A stretch of DNA of 64,000 nt from contig DAMBSC010000001.1 of the NCBI GenBank assembly GCA_032054765.1, positions 434,001 to 498,000 of the forward strand, read 5' to 3'. The notes under the pieces were generated by a model. The model ran no database searches. It was not told where the DNA came from and was given only the letters and a program-made list of their open reading frames with translations. This document shows positions 1-7,584 of this stretch, in pieces (position 1 is the stretch's first letter; the number at the start of each line of letters is the position of its first letter). Origin of the DNA: DFXE01 sp032054765 (GTDB lineage Bacteria; Bacteroidota; Bacteroidia; Bacteroidales; Tannerellaceae). Position numbers and translations under genes: made by a program.

Positions 1-498
1 TATACCTATGGTTTACGTATGAATACGACCACTTTTAAACCAACGGTCTGGTGGCAGTTGAATGCAAATCTTTCATTAAATTACAGAAAGTATAAATGGT
101 TTTTTTTTGATAATCCTGAAAAGGTCTCGGTTTTTACGCCGGTAATCGGATTAAATAATCAGTTTGAATTTGCAAAGAGCTGGATGACTGAAATAAGTAT
201 GTCTTTTAGAGGGAAAACGAAAGATGGACAATACACCTTCAAACCTCTATTTAGAACATATGCCGGTATCAGAAAACATATTTTGAAAGGAAACGGAACA
301 ATATCTCTTACAGTCGATGATGTTTTTCAATCCGGCTTAATAAGGGGGAGAATAAAGATGCCCGGACAATATTATGTAAGCAGGGAAAGGGAACAAGGCC
401 GCTTATTTCATATTTCTTTTTCTTATCGTTTCAAACAAGGAAGAGGAGCAAAAGAGTCAAACCGGAAAAGAGGAATAGATGAAAGTAATCGTATCTGA
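1..498 (+). CDS. Outer-membrane beta-barrel protein, C-terminal part (partial)
   Basis: The frame is open from base 1, so the gene enters from outside the window and only its last 165 or so codons are present. The protein shows alternating aromatic/polar strands typical of an outer-membrane barrel (WWQLNANLSLNYRKYKW, then LFHISFSYRFKQG near the end). The closing strand followed by a basic tail resembles the C-terminus of the TonB-dependent-receptor-like 'outer membrane protein beta-barrel family' (PF14905 type) of Bacteroidota. That family usually has an N-terminal carboxypeptidase-regulatory-like domain and plug, which lie outside the window. Substrate cannot be inferred. A strong terminator follows 14 bases after the stop. 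Confidence 0.7.
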   Translation, partial: YTYGLRMNTTTFKPTVWWQLNANLSLNYRKYKWFFFDNPEKVSVFTPVIGLNNQFEFAKSWMTEISMSFRGKTKDGQYTFKPLFRTYAGIRKHILKGNGTISLTVDDVFQSGLIRGRIKMPGQYYVSREREQGRLFHISFSYRFKQGRGAKESNRKRGIDESNRI

Positions 499-511
499 AA
501 TAGCCTGAAAT

Positions 512-547
512 AAAAAGGTCTCTGATAAAAATCAGAGACCTTTTTTT
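512..547. terminator. Rho-independent terminator, probably bidirectional
   Basis: A perfect 10-bp stem (GGTCTCTGAT at 517-526, ATCAGAGACC at 531-540) with an AAAA loop is followed by seven T and preceded by five A. It sits between two convergent genes and can serve both. Confidence 0.9.
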
Positions 548-558
548 ATCTATACCAA

Positions 559-2322
559 TTAAAAACTATTCAATACTTTTCTAGCGTCATTTACCATATT
601 TGCGGCATTATCAGGGGTGATGCTTTCAAAAGTGAATTTTGATACGGCATCATTAAGTTTGTTTAATTTACCGGTTGAACCTTTGAGTTCTTCTCTTAGA
701 ATACGGATCTTTTCATAATCCTGTATTCCTTCAACTAATCTTTCGAAACGGATACTACTGCGATCTCCCGGATAAACCAGATAACAGTCACCGCCCGCCC
801 AGGTAATAAACCGTGAGTCACGTAAAGGATCTTTTGTCCAGCTATTATACGCCCAGCGCAGGTATCCCTGATAATTACCTTCCATCACGTGCCATCCCAA
901 CCAAGTTGCTTCAGCAGGTGGAGAGAAGGTAAATGTATTCGGGCGAGCTTCTGAACAACACGTATATACATTGCTGATCTTTCCTGCTTTTTCTCGTTCT
1001 TCTCTCACTGATGGTGGAAACATATGTCCAAAAGCTATGGTCAAATCATATAATTCATGTTGGATTTCTTCGTGATAATGTCCCGCTAACGATATCTTAT
1101 AATTCGGATCGGCTTTGCGGATTACTTTAATTGCTTCTTTCATTGCTTCGAGTCCCCGTTCGTCCATGGCTATCAATGTCTTATTAAACCAACCTTTCTT
1201 TCGAAGATGCTTTGCAAAGTCTTTCAGGAAAGTCGCCCAATATTCTTCGTATTCCGGTTCGCCTGGTTTTGCTTCTACAAACTGTATCCGGTTTGTAGCC
1301 TGATCATAATAATCAAAACTTAATGCCCACGGTATCATGGTATAACAATATATGTAGCTGTCGATACCTACTTCGTTCATCATAAATTCAACCCATTTGT
1401 CAAATACGGTATAGTCGTATACCCAACTGCCGTTAAGCGTTTTCGTACGTCCTATCATGCTGTCGAAATGATCGTAGGTCTGCCCTGCCCAGGGTTTGTG
1501 CATAATACTTGTCGTAATTCCTTTTTGTCCGGCATTAGCCAACCTCTTCATTATTGGACGCATGGCATCGAAATGCTCTTTACTCCATAATGGAACCTGA
1601 TAATATCGTGCTACAGCGTATGGATTCTGCCATAAGTCTAAATGGAAAACCCAATCTTTGGGAGCAGGAAGTGTATGGTTTAATACATCTATCTCAATTT
1701 GCAGATTCATAGCAGAAAAGTTATTTCCTGATACAGTCAGTGTGCCTTTGTATTTACCTGACTTTATATCCGCAGGAACCCATACATTCATCCAGATAGG
1801 TTGAGTCGTATTCGCTTTTATTTCGAGATACTTTGCATTATCCAGAACATCAGCAACTATAGAAGAATCCCATGCAGAAGGATCAGGACGGTGTCCACAA
1901 CCTCCGGTTCCTTCTTTGTTTAGTTCATCTGTCATGACATACCGAACAAAACTTGTGTTTATGGCCGACGCTGGAATTACTGATGATCCGTTTTTCAGAT
2001 CACTTACTGTAATACTCGCATTAGATAGATCTGTTTTTGTCCATAAAACGGCTTGTGCATTTACCCGTTCACCTTTCCAGGCTTTCGCCTGCCAGCGGTT
2101 GGTCTTTGTTACTTGAGGAATACTTAGTTTGGGATACCGTATGTCTATACTTCCCCAACTTAACTGAGTAGGAACAGTGAGTTTGCTCCATACAGCTTCG
2201 CTGTCATGGGGTTTAGTATCTGTTAATTCAGTATAATCACCTAAAGGGAATTCGTTAGTCTGCTGGGCATAGCCTATCTGCCCGAATAAGAGTAAAAGGC
2301 AAATTAAAAAAAAGTTTTTCAT
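559..2322 (-). CDS. GH123-like glycosidase (DUF4091 catalytic domain), secreted
   Basis: This 587-residue protein begins with a signal peptide (LLLLFGQIGYAQ, cleavage near residue 20). It has a beta-sandwich-like N-terminal half and a catalytic half ending in the DUF4091 region (WAYNSWTKDPLRDSRF, GDCYLVYPG, RFERLVEGIQDYE). These are hallmarks of the GH123 family, whose characterised members are beta-N-acetylgalactosaminidases using substrate-assisted catalysis with an adjacent Asp-Glu pair. D387-E388 in AMDERG fits that pair. The protein probably acts in the periplasm or at the surface. It has its own -7 promoter box and shows no SusC/SusD partners here. Substrate specificity is inference. 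Confidence 0.8.
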   Translation of the reverse strand: MKNFFLICLLLLFGQIGYAQQTNEFPLGDYTELTDTKPHDSEAVWSKLTVPTQLSWGSIDIRYPKLSIPQVTKTNRWQAKAWKGERVNAQAVLWTKTDLSNASITVSDLKNGSSVIPASAINTSFVRYVMTDELNKEGTGGCGHRPDPSAWDSSIVADVLDNAKYLEIKANTTQPIWMNVWVPADIKSGKYKGTLTVSGNNFSAMNLQIEIDVLNHTLPAPKDWVFHLDLWQNPYAVARYYQVPLWSKEHFDAMRPIMKRLANAGQKGITTSIMHKPWAGQTYDHFDSMIGRTKTLNGSWVYDYTVFDKWVEFMMNEVGIDSYIYCYTMIPWALSFDYYDQATNRIQFVEAKPGEPEYEEYWATFLKDFAKHLRKKGWFNKTLIAMDERGLEAMKEAIKVIRKADPNYKISLAGHYHEEIQHELYDLTIAFGHMFPPSVREEREKAGKISNVYTCCSEARPNTFTFSPPAEATWLGWHVMEGNYQGYLRWAYNSWTKDPLRDSRFITWAGGDCYLVYPGDRSSIRFERLVEGIQDYEKIRILREELKGSTGKLNKLNDAVSKFTFESITPDNAANMVNDARKVLNSF

Positions 2323-2349
2323 GAATATACATTGTTATTAGTTAAGCGG

Positions 2350-2357
2350 CAAATATA
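2350..2357 (-). promoter_or_regulatory. -7 promoter box of the GH123-like gene
   Basis: TATATTTG on the minus strand matches the Bacteroidota -7 consensus TAnnTTTG. It lies 28 bases before the start codon, in the 44-bp gap after the radical SAM gene. No good -33 TTTG is visible. Confidence 0.5.
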
Positions 2358-2366
2358 ACTAATTTC

Positions 2367-3437
2367 TTAATTTATCCGGTTATAGTGACAGAACAATAAG
2401 TCTCCATTGTCATCGTGAAGATGCATTCCATTTCCTTCGCAGTAACGGAAGAAGTCGCAATCTGAACAGACACCTTTCTTCGCCCATTCTCTGTTTCGGA
2501 AAGGCTTGAACTTATTATTCCAGACATCAAGGAAATTGTCTTTATAAATATTCCCCTGATGAAAGTTCGCCCGAATACTCGGACAGGCTGAAATGGAACC
2601 ATCCGCCAGTACTGAAGCTACGCTTACTCCGGCATTACATTGGTAGAAATGATCGCGCACTTCCATTTCGTATCCACCTAAGAAACCTTCACAACCATAA
2701 CTTACATTTATTTTTCCTTCTTTTCGGGTATCATGGATAAAATCAAGTATATAGGTGAATTCATCATTAGATAGTTGTAATTCCGGTAGTTCTGAGGCTC
2801 GTCCTACCGGAAAGATGGTAAATACGCGCCAATCCTTTACACCTATATTAATCAGAAATTCTTTGAAGGCAGGCAGATCGTGAATGTTTTTCTTATTGGC
2901 GCAGGTTACAATATCCCAGACTATTTCTTTTTCTTCTACCAACATTTGTACAGCGGCCAACGCCTTTTCATAACTTTTAGGATGTCGGCGTAACCAGTTA
3001 TGGGCTTCTTCAAATCCGTCTAAACTGATCGTCATGGAATGTAAACCGGAGGCTAATAAAGAATCCAGGCGTTCACGACTCAAGAATAAGCCATTAGTAA
3101 CTATACCCCACGGAAAACCTCTGCGATAGAGCTCTAATCCACATTTTTCAAGATCTTTGCGAACTAAAGCTTCACCGCCTGTAAATATGATAAATACTTT
3201 ATTGGGATTTACATAAGGAGTAATGCTGTCTACTACTTTAAGAAAGTCTTCGACCGGCATATCCGGTTGATTAGCAACTACCCGACAATCGCTGCCACAA
3301 TGCCGGCAGGAAATATTGCATCTAAGCGTACATTCCCAGAAAAGTGTTTTTAAATCGTGGAGTATTATCTGGTTTTTCCTGATTTTACGGAATAACTCTA
3401 AAGCTATACGTTTCCGTAAAGTCGGTTTTTTATTCAT
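2367..3437 (-). CDS. Radical SAM/SPASM enzyme of the rSAM/lipoprotein system
   Basis: This 356-residue enzyme has the radical SAM cluster motif CX3CX2C at C40, C44 and C47 (RCNISCRHC). A GGE-type motif (FTGGEALVRKDL) follows, then a C-terminal SPASM region with many Cys (YQCNAG, ISACPS, GVCSDCDFFRYCEGNG, LLFCHYN) that should bind auxiliary Fe-S clusters. This architecture is typical of peptide- or protein-modifying radical SAM enzymes. It matches the Bacteroidota family defined by its pairing with small lipoproteins (TIGR04133 with TIGR04134). The gene starts inside the 3' end of the upstream lipoprotein gene (8-bp overlap), so the two are translationally coupled. No signal peptide is present, so it acts in the cytoplasm, probably before export of its partner. 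The actual modification is unknown. Confidence 0.85.
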   Translation of the reverse strand: MNKKPTLRKRIALELFRKIRKNQIILHDLKTLFWECTLRCNISCRHCGSDCRVVANQPDMPVEDFLKVVDSITPYVNPNKVFIIFTGGEALVRKDLEKCGLELYRRGFPWGIVTNGLFLSRERLDSLLASGLHSMTISLDGFEEAHNWLRRHPKSYEKALAAVQMLVEEKEIVWDIVTCANKKNIHDLPAFKEFLINIGVKDWRVFTIFPVGRASELPELQLSNDEFTYILDFIHDTRKEGKINVSYGCEGFLGGYEMEVRDHFYQCNAGVSVASVLADGSISACPSIRANFHQGNIYKDNFLDVWNNKFKPFRNREWAKKGVCSDCDFFRYCEGNGMHLHDDNGDLLFCHYNRIN

Positions 3438-3942
3438 CCTTTTTTTGTTCTAGTTGAATGTTACCCGTGCTTACCCATTCACCGTTAAACCAGGCTTTGT
3501 TTGGTTCTTCAGGGATATGTTCTCCTTTTGTTGTATCAACATATATAGTATCAGAATTGAATAAGCCGTTTTTTTCTCCATCAATATCTGTTGCAACAAC
3601 CGGTACTCCTTTTTTTCCTTGAGGAATATAATCTATTATATCATTTAGTTTATATTCTCCGTTATTATCTGTTATAGATTTCCAGTAATCCTTGCCGGGA
3701 TGATTCATGTTCTTCAGAATACTGTCAGGTATCGCTAATTTAACTTCAATTCCTTCTATTGGTTTTCCCGTAACTTTATCAACAACCGATCCTTTTATTG
3801 CATGACTTGCCCAGGGGACACCATACATAACCTCATGATCATCATCTCCTGTTATTGAAGAACAAGAAAAACCTAATAAAGTCAATAAACCTGCCAAGGC
3901 CCAGTTGGTACCTTTTATTAATGGACGATAAAGTTTTTTCAT
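3430..3942 (-). CDS. rSAM-associated lipoprotein, copy 3 (adjacent to the enzyme)
   Basis: This 170-residue protein has an unusual N-terminus (MKKLYRPLIKGTNWALAGLL) leading to a lipobox-like LLGFSC, with C27 as the likely lipidated Cys followed by an acidic TGDDDHE stretch. The rest resembles a carboxypeptidase-regulatory/Ig-like fold (AIKGSVVDKVTGKPIEGIEV). It carries DIDGEKNGLFNSDT and a C-terminal WFNG motif, both shared with the neighbouring copy. The N-terminus is nearly identical to that of the next gene upstream, so the pair arose by duplication. Its stop overlaps the radical SAM start. By the known family association it is the probable enzyme partner or substrate, which is inference here. 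Confidence 0.8.
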   Translation of the reverse strand: MKKLYRPLIKGTNWALAGLLTLLGFSCSSITGDDDHEVMYGVPWASHAIKGSVVDKVTGKPIEGIEVKLAIPDSILKNMNHPGKDYWKSITDNNGEYKLNDIIDYIPQGKKGVPVVATDIDGEKNGLFNSDTIYVDTTKGEHIPEEPNKAWFNGEWVSTGNIQLEQKKDE

Positions 3943-3959
3943 TTTGTATATATTGTAAA

Positions 3960-4418
3960 TTATTCTTTACTTTCTTTCAATTGAATAGATATCTCTTTAC
4001 TGGCTGCACCATGATACCATCCTTTCCCTTTTTCGACAAAATCAGCTTCTTCGAAAACCACATGTGTAGTGTCTGATTTGAACAGACCGTTCTCAACGCC
4101 ATCTATGTCTTCGGCAATTACATAAAACTCATTATTAGGGAATTCAGAATATGTAATATCAAATTTTCCTTCCGTATTAGTTTTTGTAGATATCAAGTCA
4201 TATTCTTTCTCTAAATCAAATCTTCCCTTAATTCCTATGTTTTTAATAGGTTTTCCTGCTTCGTCTGTTACGGCTCCTTTGATAGAATATGTGGCATGAG
4301 GGGAACCATATTCCTCTTTTGTGTCACAGGAAGTAATTCCTGAAAAGCCTAGTAAAGTTAGTAGACCGGCTAATGCCCAATTAGTCCCTTTAATTAATGT
4401 GCGGTATAGTTTTTTCAT
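3960..4418 (-). CDS. rSAM-associated lipoprotein, copy 2
   Basis: This 152-residue protein starts MKKLYRTLIKGTNWALAGLL, identical to the neighbouring copy except at one residue. It then runs into LLGFSGITSC, where ITSC is a good lipobox. The mature part is an Ig/carboxypeptidase-regulatory-like domain (YSIKGAVTDEAGKPIKNIGI). It has DIDGVENGLFKSDT and KGWYHG near the C-terminus, followed by a beta-strand (KEISIQLKESKE). A 17-bp gap separates it from copy 3 and a 12-bp gap from copy 1, so the three lipoproteins and the enzyme form one operon. Strong conservation of the signal region compared with the divergent body suggests the N-terminus itself is recognised. Confidence 0.8.
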   Translation of the reverse strand: MKKLYRTLIKGTNWALAGLLTLLGFSGITSCDTKEEYGSPHATYSIKGAVTDEAGKPIKNIGIKGRFDLEKEYDLISTKTNTEGKFDITYSEFPNNEFYVIAEDIDGVENGLFKSDTTHVVFEEADFVEKGKGWYHGAASKEISIQLKESKE

Positions 4419-4430
4419 GAGCGAATATGT

Positions 4431-4892
4431 TTAGTCCTTTTTTTCTTTAAGTAAAATTACAATATTTTTTTTTGCTTCGCCTAAAAACCAGGTGATATCT
4501 TTTTGTGAATCATCTTTTTTAAAGGAAATAGGAGTGACTTTCTTTTCGTATACTCCGTTAGTATCAGTTGCAGCAATTGTAAATGTGATATCATCTCCAA
4601 ATGTTGAAACAGGATATTCCCATTCAAATTTTCCTTCAGATCCAGTGTATAAAGTATCAATAAATGATTGAGGTTTTTCAAAAATGATTTCTACTTGAAT
4701 ACTAGGTATTCCTTTATCTTCTTCACTTACAACTTTTCCATTAACAATATATAGAGTTGTAGGAGTTGAAGGAGAAGATTCTGAAGGATTCATTACTTCA
4801 TCATCGTCTGAGCATCCAAAAAACATTATTATAAAAACACAAAATAATAACGCTTTTAATGATTTCATCAAGGGTTTGTAAATATTTTCCAT
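4431..4892 (-). CDS. rSAM-associated lipoprotein, copy 1 (divergent)
   Basis: The longest open frame starts at 4937, but the start at 4892 (MENIYKPLMKSLKALLF) lines up with the N-termini of the two following lipoproteins, giving 153 residues. The lipobox is MFFGC, followed by the acidic SDDDEV. The mature domain (YIVNGKVVSEEDKGIPSIQV) has the same Ig-like order as its neighbours. It keeps the C-terminal WFLG motif and a final strand (KKNIVILLKEKKD), but lacks the NGLF motif, with DTNGVYEKKV in its place. It is the first gene of the lipoprotein/radical SAM operon. I find no clear TAnnTTTG box in the 90 bases upstream. Confidence 0.7.
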   Translation of the reverse strand: MENIYKPLMKSLKALLFCVFIIMFFGCSDDDEVMNPSESSPSTPTTLYIVNGKVVSEEDKGIPSIQVEIIFEKPQSFIDTLYTGSEGKFEWEYPVSTFGDDITFTIAATDTNGVYEKKVTPISFKKDDSQKDITWFLGEAKKNIVILLKEKKD

Positions 4893-4983
4893 AATCAATG
4901 CATAATATTCTCTATAAATATAGATGTGCAAAGCCAAAATAATGCTGCATACAGAAGTGCTATTTATAATAAAGCATTTCCTT

Positions 4984-5196
4984 TTATTGCTTTAGCCGTA
5001 CTAGGATATTACTATGAGTGGTTAAGAATTTTATTTTATTTTCTCGTGCCAACCAGCCCAAGCTTAAATAGATAATGGACTCTTTATAACTTGTTAATTC
5101 TCCAATTTGTCGTATTGACAATAAACCTCTTTGATGGAGTAGATGCCAGATGTGGCCAGCATGAGAGCCGATGTTTTCTTTTTTTAAATCTTCCAT
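4984..5196 (-). CDS. Small winged helix-turn-helix protein (DUF2582-like)
   Basis: The 70-residue product (start MEDLKKENIGSH) matches the short winged-helix family typical of Bacteroidota: GHIWHLLHQRG, then LSIRQIGELTSYKESIIYLS, then the family signature LGWLARENKIKF. A longer frame to 5325 exists, but its extra 43 residues (IYNIVHSLYNTTKIALYNK...) look like translated intergenic sequence and the family is about 70 residues long. The protein is a putative DNA-binding regulator. It points away from the glucosaminidase gene, and a perfect palindrome lies in between. Whether it binds that palindrome is unknown. Confidence 0.75.
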   Translation of the reverse strand: MEDLKKENIGSHAGHIWHLLHQRGLLSIRQIGELTSYKESIIYLSLGWLARENKIKFLTTHSNILVRLKQ

Positions 5197-5352
5197 AGTG
5201 TGTATGTTTAATATGGTTATTAATGATAGATTTGAACAGGGAATACAGGCAAATTGTTTATTATATAAAGCTATTTTAGTGGTATTGTATAAAGAATGGA
5301 CAATATTGTAAATACTTGATTTCAATAGAATAATAAATTAGATTCCAACTAT

Positions 5353-5378
5353 TTAATTGATAACTTGTTATCAATTAA
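5353..5378. promoter_or_regulatory. Perfect 12-2-12 palindrome, candidate operator
   Basis: TTAATTGATAAC (5353-5364) and GTTATCAATTAA (5367-5378) are exact reverse complements around TT. The palindrome covers the expected -33 region of the promoter at 5365-5397. Its size and position fit a dimeric repressor site. The adjacent small winged-helix gene is one candidate binder. Confidence 0.6.
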
Positions 5379-5397
5379 TAAAGAAAGTTTATCTTTG
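5365..5397 (+). promoter_or_regulatory. Promoter of the glucosaminidase/LysM gene
   Basis: The -7 box TATCTTTG (5390-5397) matches TAnnTTTG. A TTG lies 22 bases upstream (5365-5367), close to the usual Bacteroidota spacing. The predicted transcript start is about 17 bases before the ATG. Confidence 0.6.
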
Positions 5398-5420
5398 TAT
5401 GATTAAAGATATTATTTATT

Positions 5421-6362
5421 ATGCGATATATAAAAACCTATTGCCTTATCATTTTATTGTTTTTTAGTTGCAAGTCTTATGCGGATTCACCCAAAAGTAA
5501 TCCGGCTTATCAGAAATATATTGAGAAGTACTGTGATTTAGCCATGATGCACCAACGGGAATATAAGATACCTGCAAGTATTAAATTGGCGCAAGCTATT
5601 ATGGAGTCGGGTGGGGGAAAGAGTGATCTGGCTCGCAGATCAAATAATCATTTTGGTATTAAATGTCATGGTTGGAAAGGTAAATCGGTTTCGCATGATG
5701 ATGATTTACGGGGTGAGTGTTTTCGTAAATACAAAACGGTGGAAGAGTCGTATAAAGATCACTCTCTTTTTCTGACTGAACGACCCTATTACAAAGATCT
5801 TTTTAAACTGAAAATAGATGATTATACGGCCTGGGCAAAAGGTTTGCAAAAAAGTGGTTATGCAACGGATAAATCTTACGCAAACAGGTTAATCAAGATC
5901 ATAGAAGATTATGAATTGTATAAATATGATAAAGGAAAGAAAAACAGTAGTAAGTTAGATTCGCAGAAAAAAGCAATAGACCCAAAAGAACCTAATGCTA
6001 AACCTTCTTCACTGGGAAAAGTAGATAGGAAAGTGATGGAAAATCATGGACTTTCCTATGTCTATGCAATAGATAATGACTCTTTTGAACTGATTGCAAA
6101 TGTGTTGAAAATGAAAGTGAAGGATTTAATCAAGTACAATGAAGTGCCTGAAAGTTTTCCTTTACAGAAAGGAGATATAGTTTATATTGAGAAGAAGAAG
6201 AAAAAAGCTGATAAACCTAATTATGACCATGTGGTACAAATAGGTGAGTCCATGCACAGTATTGCCCAGAAATATGGAATTCAAATAAAGAGTTTATATA
6301 AAATTAATAAAAAGAAAGCGGATTATGTCCCAACAGAAGGAGATGTTTTAAAACTCAGGTAA
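5421..6362 (+). CDS. N-acetylglucosaminidase-type peptidoglycan hydrolase with two LysM domains
   Basis: This 313-residue exported protein has an N-terminal signal with a lipobox-like LLFFSC (C17), so it may be a lipoprotein. A glucosaminidase domain (GH73/PF01832 type) spans about residues 35-170. It contains KLAQAIMESGGGKSDLA with the expected catalytic Glu at E62, plus NNHFGIKCHGWKG and the C-terminal AWAKGLQKSGYATD typical of the family. A lysine-rich linker follows, then two LysM modules (about 210-256 and 267-312) for glycan binding. Expected role: cell-wall turnover in the periplasm. It has its own promoter overlapping a palindrome, suggesting regulated expression. Nothing is truncated. 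Confidence 0.88.
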   Translation: MRYIKTYCLIILLFFSCKSYADSPKSNPAYQKYIEKYCDLAMMHQREYKIPASIKLAQAIMESGGGKSDLARRSNNHFGIKCHGWKGKSVSHDDDLRGECFRKYKTVEESYKDHSLFLTERPYYKDLFKLKIDDYTAWAKGLQKSGYATDKSYANRLIKIIEDYELYKYDKGKKNSSKLDSQKKAIDPKEPNAKPSSLGKVDRKVMENHGLSYVYAIDNDSFELIANVLKMKVKDLIKYNEVPESFPLQKGDIVYIEKKKKKADKPNYDHVVQIGESMHSIAQKYGIQIKSLYKINKKKADYVPTEGDVLKLR

Positions 6363-6385
6363 TAAAATGTAACATAAAAAAGTAT

Positions 6386-6393
6386 TACCTTTG
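6386..6393 (+). promoter_or_regulatory. -7 promoter box of the purM-led operon
   Basis: TACCTTTG fits TAnnTTTG and lies 20 bases before the purM ATG, predicting a very short leader. The -33 side is weak. Confidence 0.5.
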
Positions 6394-6412
6394 CACACCA
6401 AATTAATAACAA

Positions 6413-7579
6413 ATGAGCGACCAACGTTATAATCTTCGTGGTGTATCTGCCTCAAAAGAAGATGTCCATAAGGCTATAAAGAATATAGATAAAGGTCTAT
6501 TTCCTAAAGCTTTTTGTAAGATCATTCCTGATATACTGGGCGGAGATCCTGATTATTGTAATATCATGCATGCTGATGGGGCTGGAACAAAGTCGTCACT
6601 GGCATATATGTATTGGAAGGAAACTGGCGATCTTTCTGTATGGAAAGGCATTGCTCAGGATGCATTAATCATGAATATCGATGATCTATTGTGTGTTGGT
6701 GCTATTGATAATATCTTGGTCTCATCCACTATCGGACGTAATAAGCTTTTAATTCCGGGAGAAGTGATTTCTGCAATAATCAATGGAACTGATGAATTGC
6801 TAACTGAATTGCGTGAAATGGGTGTTGGCTGTTATGCTACAGGCGGAGAAACTGCAGATGTAGGTGATCTTGTAAGAACTATTATTGTAGATAGTACTGT
6901 TACCTGCCGAATGAAAAGATCGGACGTAATAGATAACAGTCGTATTCAGAGTGGGGATGTCATTGTCGGGTTAGCCTCCTACGGGCAGGCAGCTTATGAG
7001 AAAGAGTATAATGGTGGTATGGGCAGTAATGGCCTGACATCGGCCAGACATGATGTTTTTGCTAATTATTTAGCGACTAAATATCCGGAAAGTTATGATT
7101 CAGCCGTACCCGCTGACCTGATTTACTCAGGAAAACTTAAATTGACAGATTCCATAGAAGAATTAGGGATAAATGCAGGAAAACTTGTACTTTCTCCTAC
7201 GCGAACCTATGCTCCGGTAATAAAAACAGTACTGGATAAATTGCATAAGGAAATTCATGGAATGATCCATTGTTCGGGAGGTGCCCAAACGAAAGTGATG
7301 CATTTTGTAGATAATAAACGTATTGTAAAAAATAAGATGTTTCCTATTCCTCCGCTATTTCGTATTATTCAGGAACAGAGCGGAACTGACTGGAAGGAAA
7401 TGTACAAGGTGTTTAATATGGGACACCGTATGGAGATATATTTGTCTCCAGCATATGCAGAAGAAGTGATCCGTATTTCCAAAAGTTTTAATATAGATGC
7501 CCAAGTGGTAGGCTTTGTAGAAGAAGCAGAAAAGAACGAATTGATTATTGAAAGCGAGAATGGTCGCTTCATTTATTGA
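6413..7579 (+). CDS. purM: Phosphoribosylformylglycinamidine cyclo-ligase (AIR synthase), Bacteroidota type
   Basis: The 388-residue protein is a PurM/SelD-superfamily ATPase of the AIR synthase family. It forms aminoimidazole ribotide from formylglycinamidine ribotide in de novo purine synthesis. Visible hallmarks are the glycine-rich HADGAGTKSSLAY segment, the metal-binding DALIMNIDDLLCVGA region, CYATGGETADVGD, and GMIHCSGGAQTKV in the second domain. The sequence is the divergent longer form seen in Bacteroidota rather than the 345-residue E. coli form. It opens a same-strand run with prfA 5 bases downstream. It could be called 'AIR synthase-related', but no other purM is visible here. Confidence 0.85.
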   Translation: MSDQRYNLRGVSASKEDVHKAIKNIDKGLFPKAFCKIIPDILGGDPDYCNIMHADGAGTKSSLAYMYWKETGDLSVWKGIAQDALIMNIDDLLCVGAIDNILVSSTIGRNKLLIPGEVISAIINGTDELLTELREMGVGCYATGGETADVGDLVRTIIVDSTVTCRMKRSDVIDNSRIQSGDVIVGLASYGQAAYEKEYNGGMGSNGLTSARHDVFANYLATKYPESYDSAVPADLIYSGKLKLTDSIEELGINAGKLVLSPTRTYAPVIKTVLDKLHKEIHGMIHCSGGAQTKVMHFVDNKRIVKNKMFPIPPLFRIIQEQSGTDWKEMYKVFNMGHRMEIYLSPAYAEEVIRISKSFNIDAQVVGFVEEAEKNELIIESENGRFIY

Positions 7580-7584
7580 CATAG

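Noticed and set aside
2372..2602. 76-codon frame inside the radical SAM gene on the same strand
   Set aside because: It is an out-of-frame shadow of the SPASM region with no recognisable features.
4893..4937. 15-residue extension of lipoprotein copy 1
   Set aside because: MENIYKPLMKSLK aligns with the N-termini of the other two lipoproteins; the extension would bury the signal peptide.
5197..5325. 43-residue N-terminal extension of the winged-helix protein
   Set aside because: The family is about 70 residues long and starts near MEDLKKENIGSH; the extension resembles random AT-rich translation.
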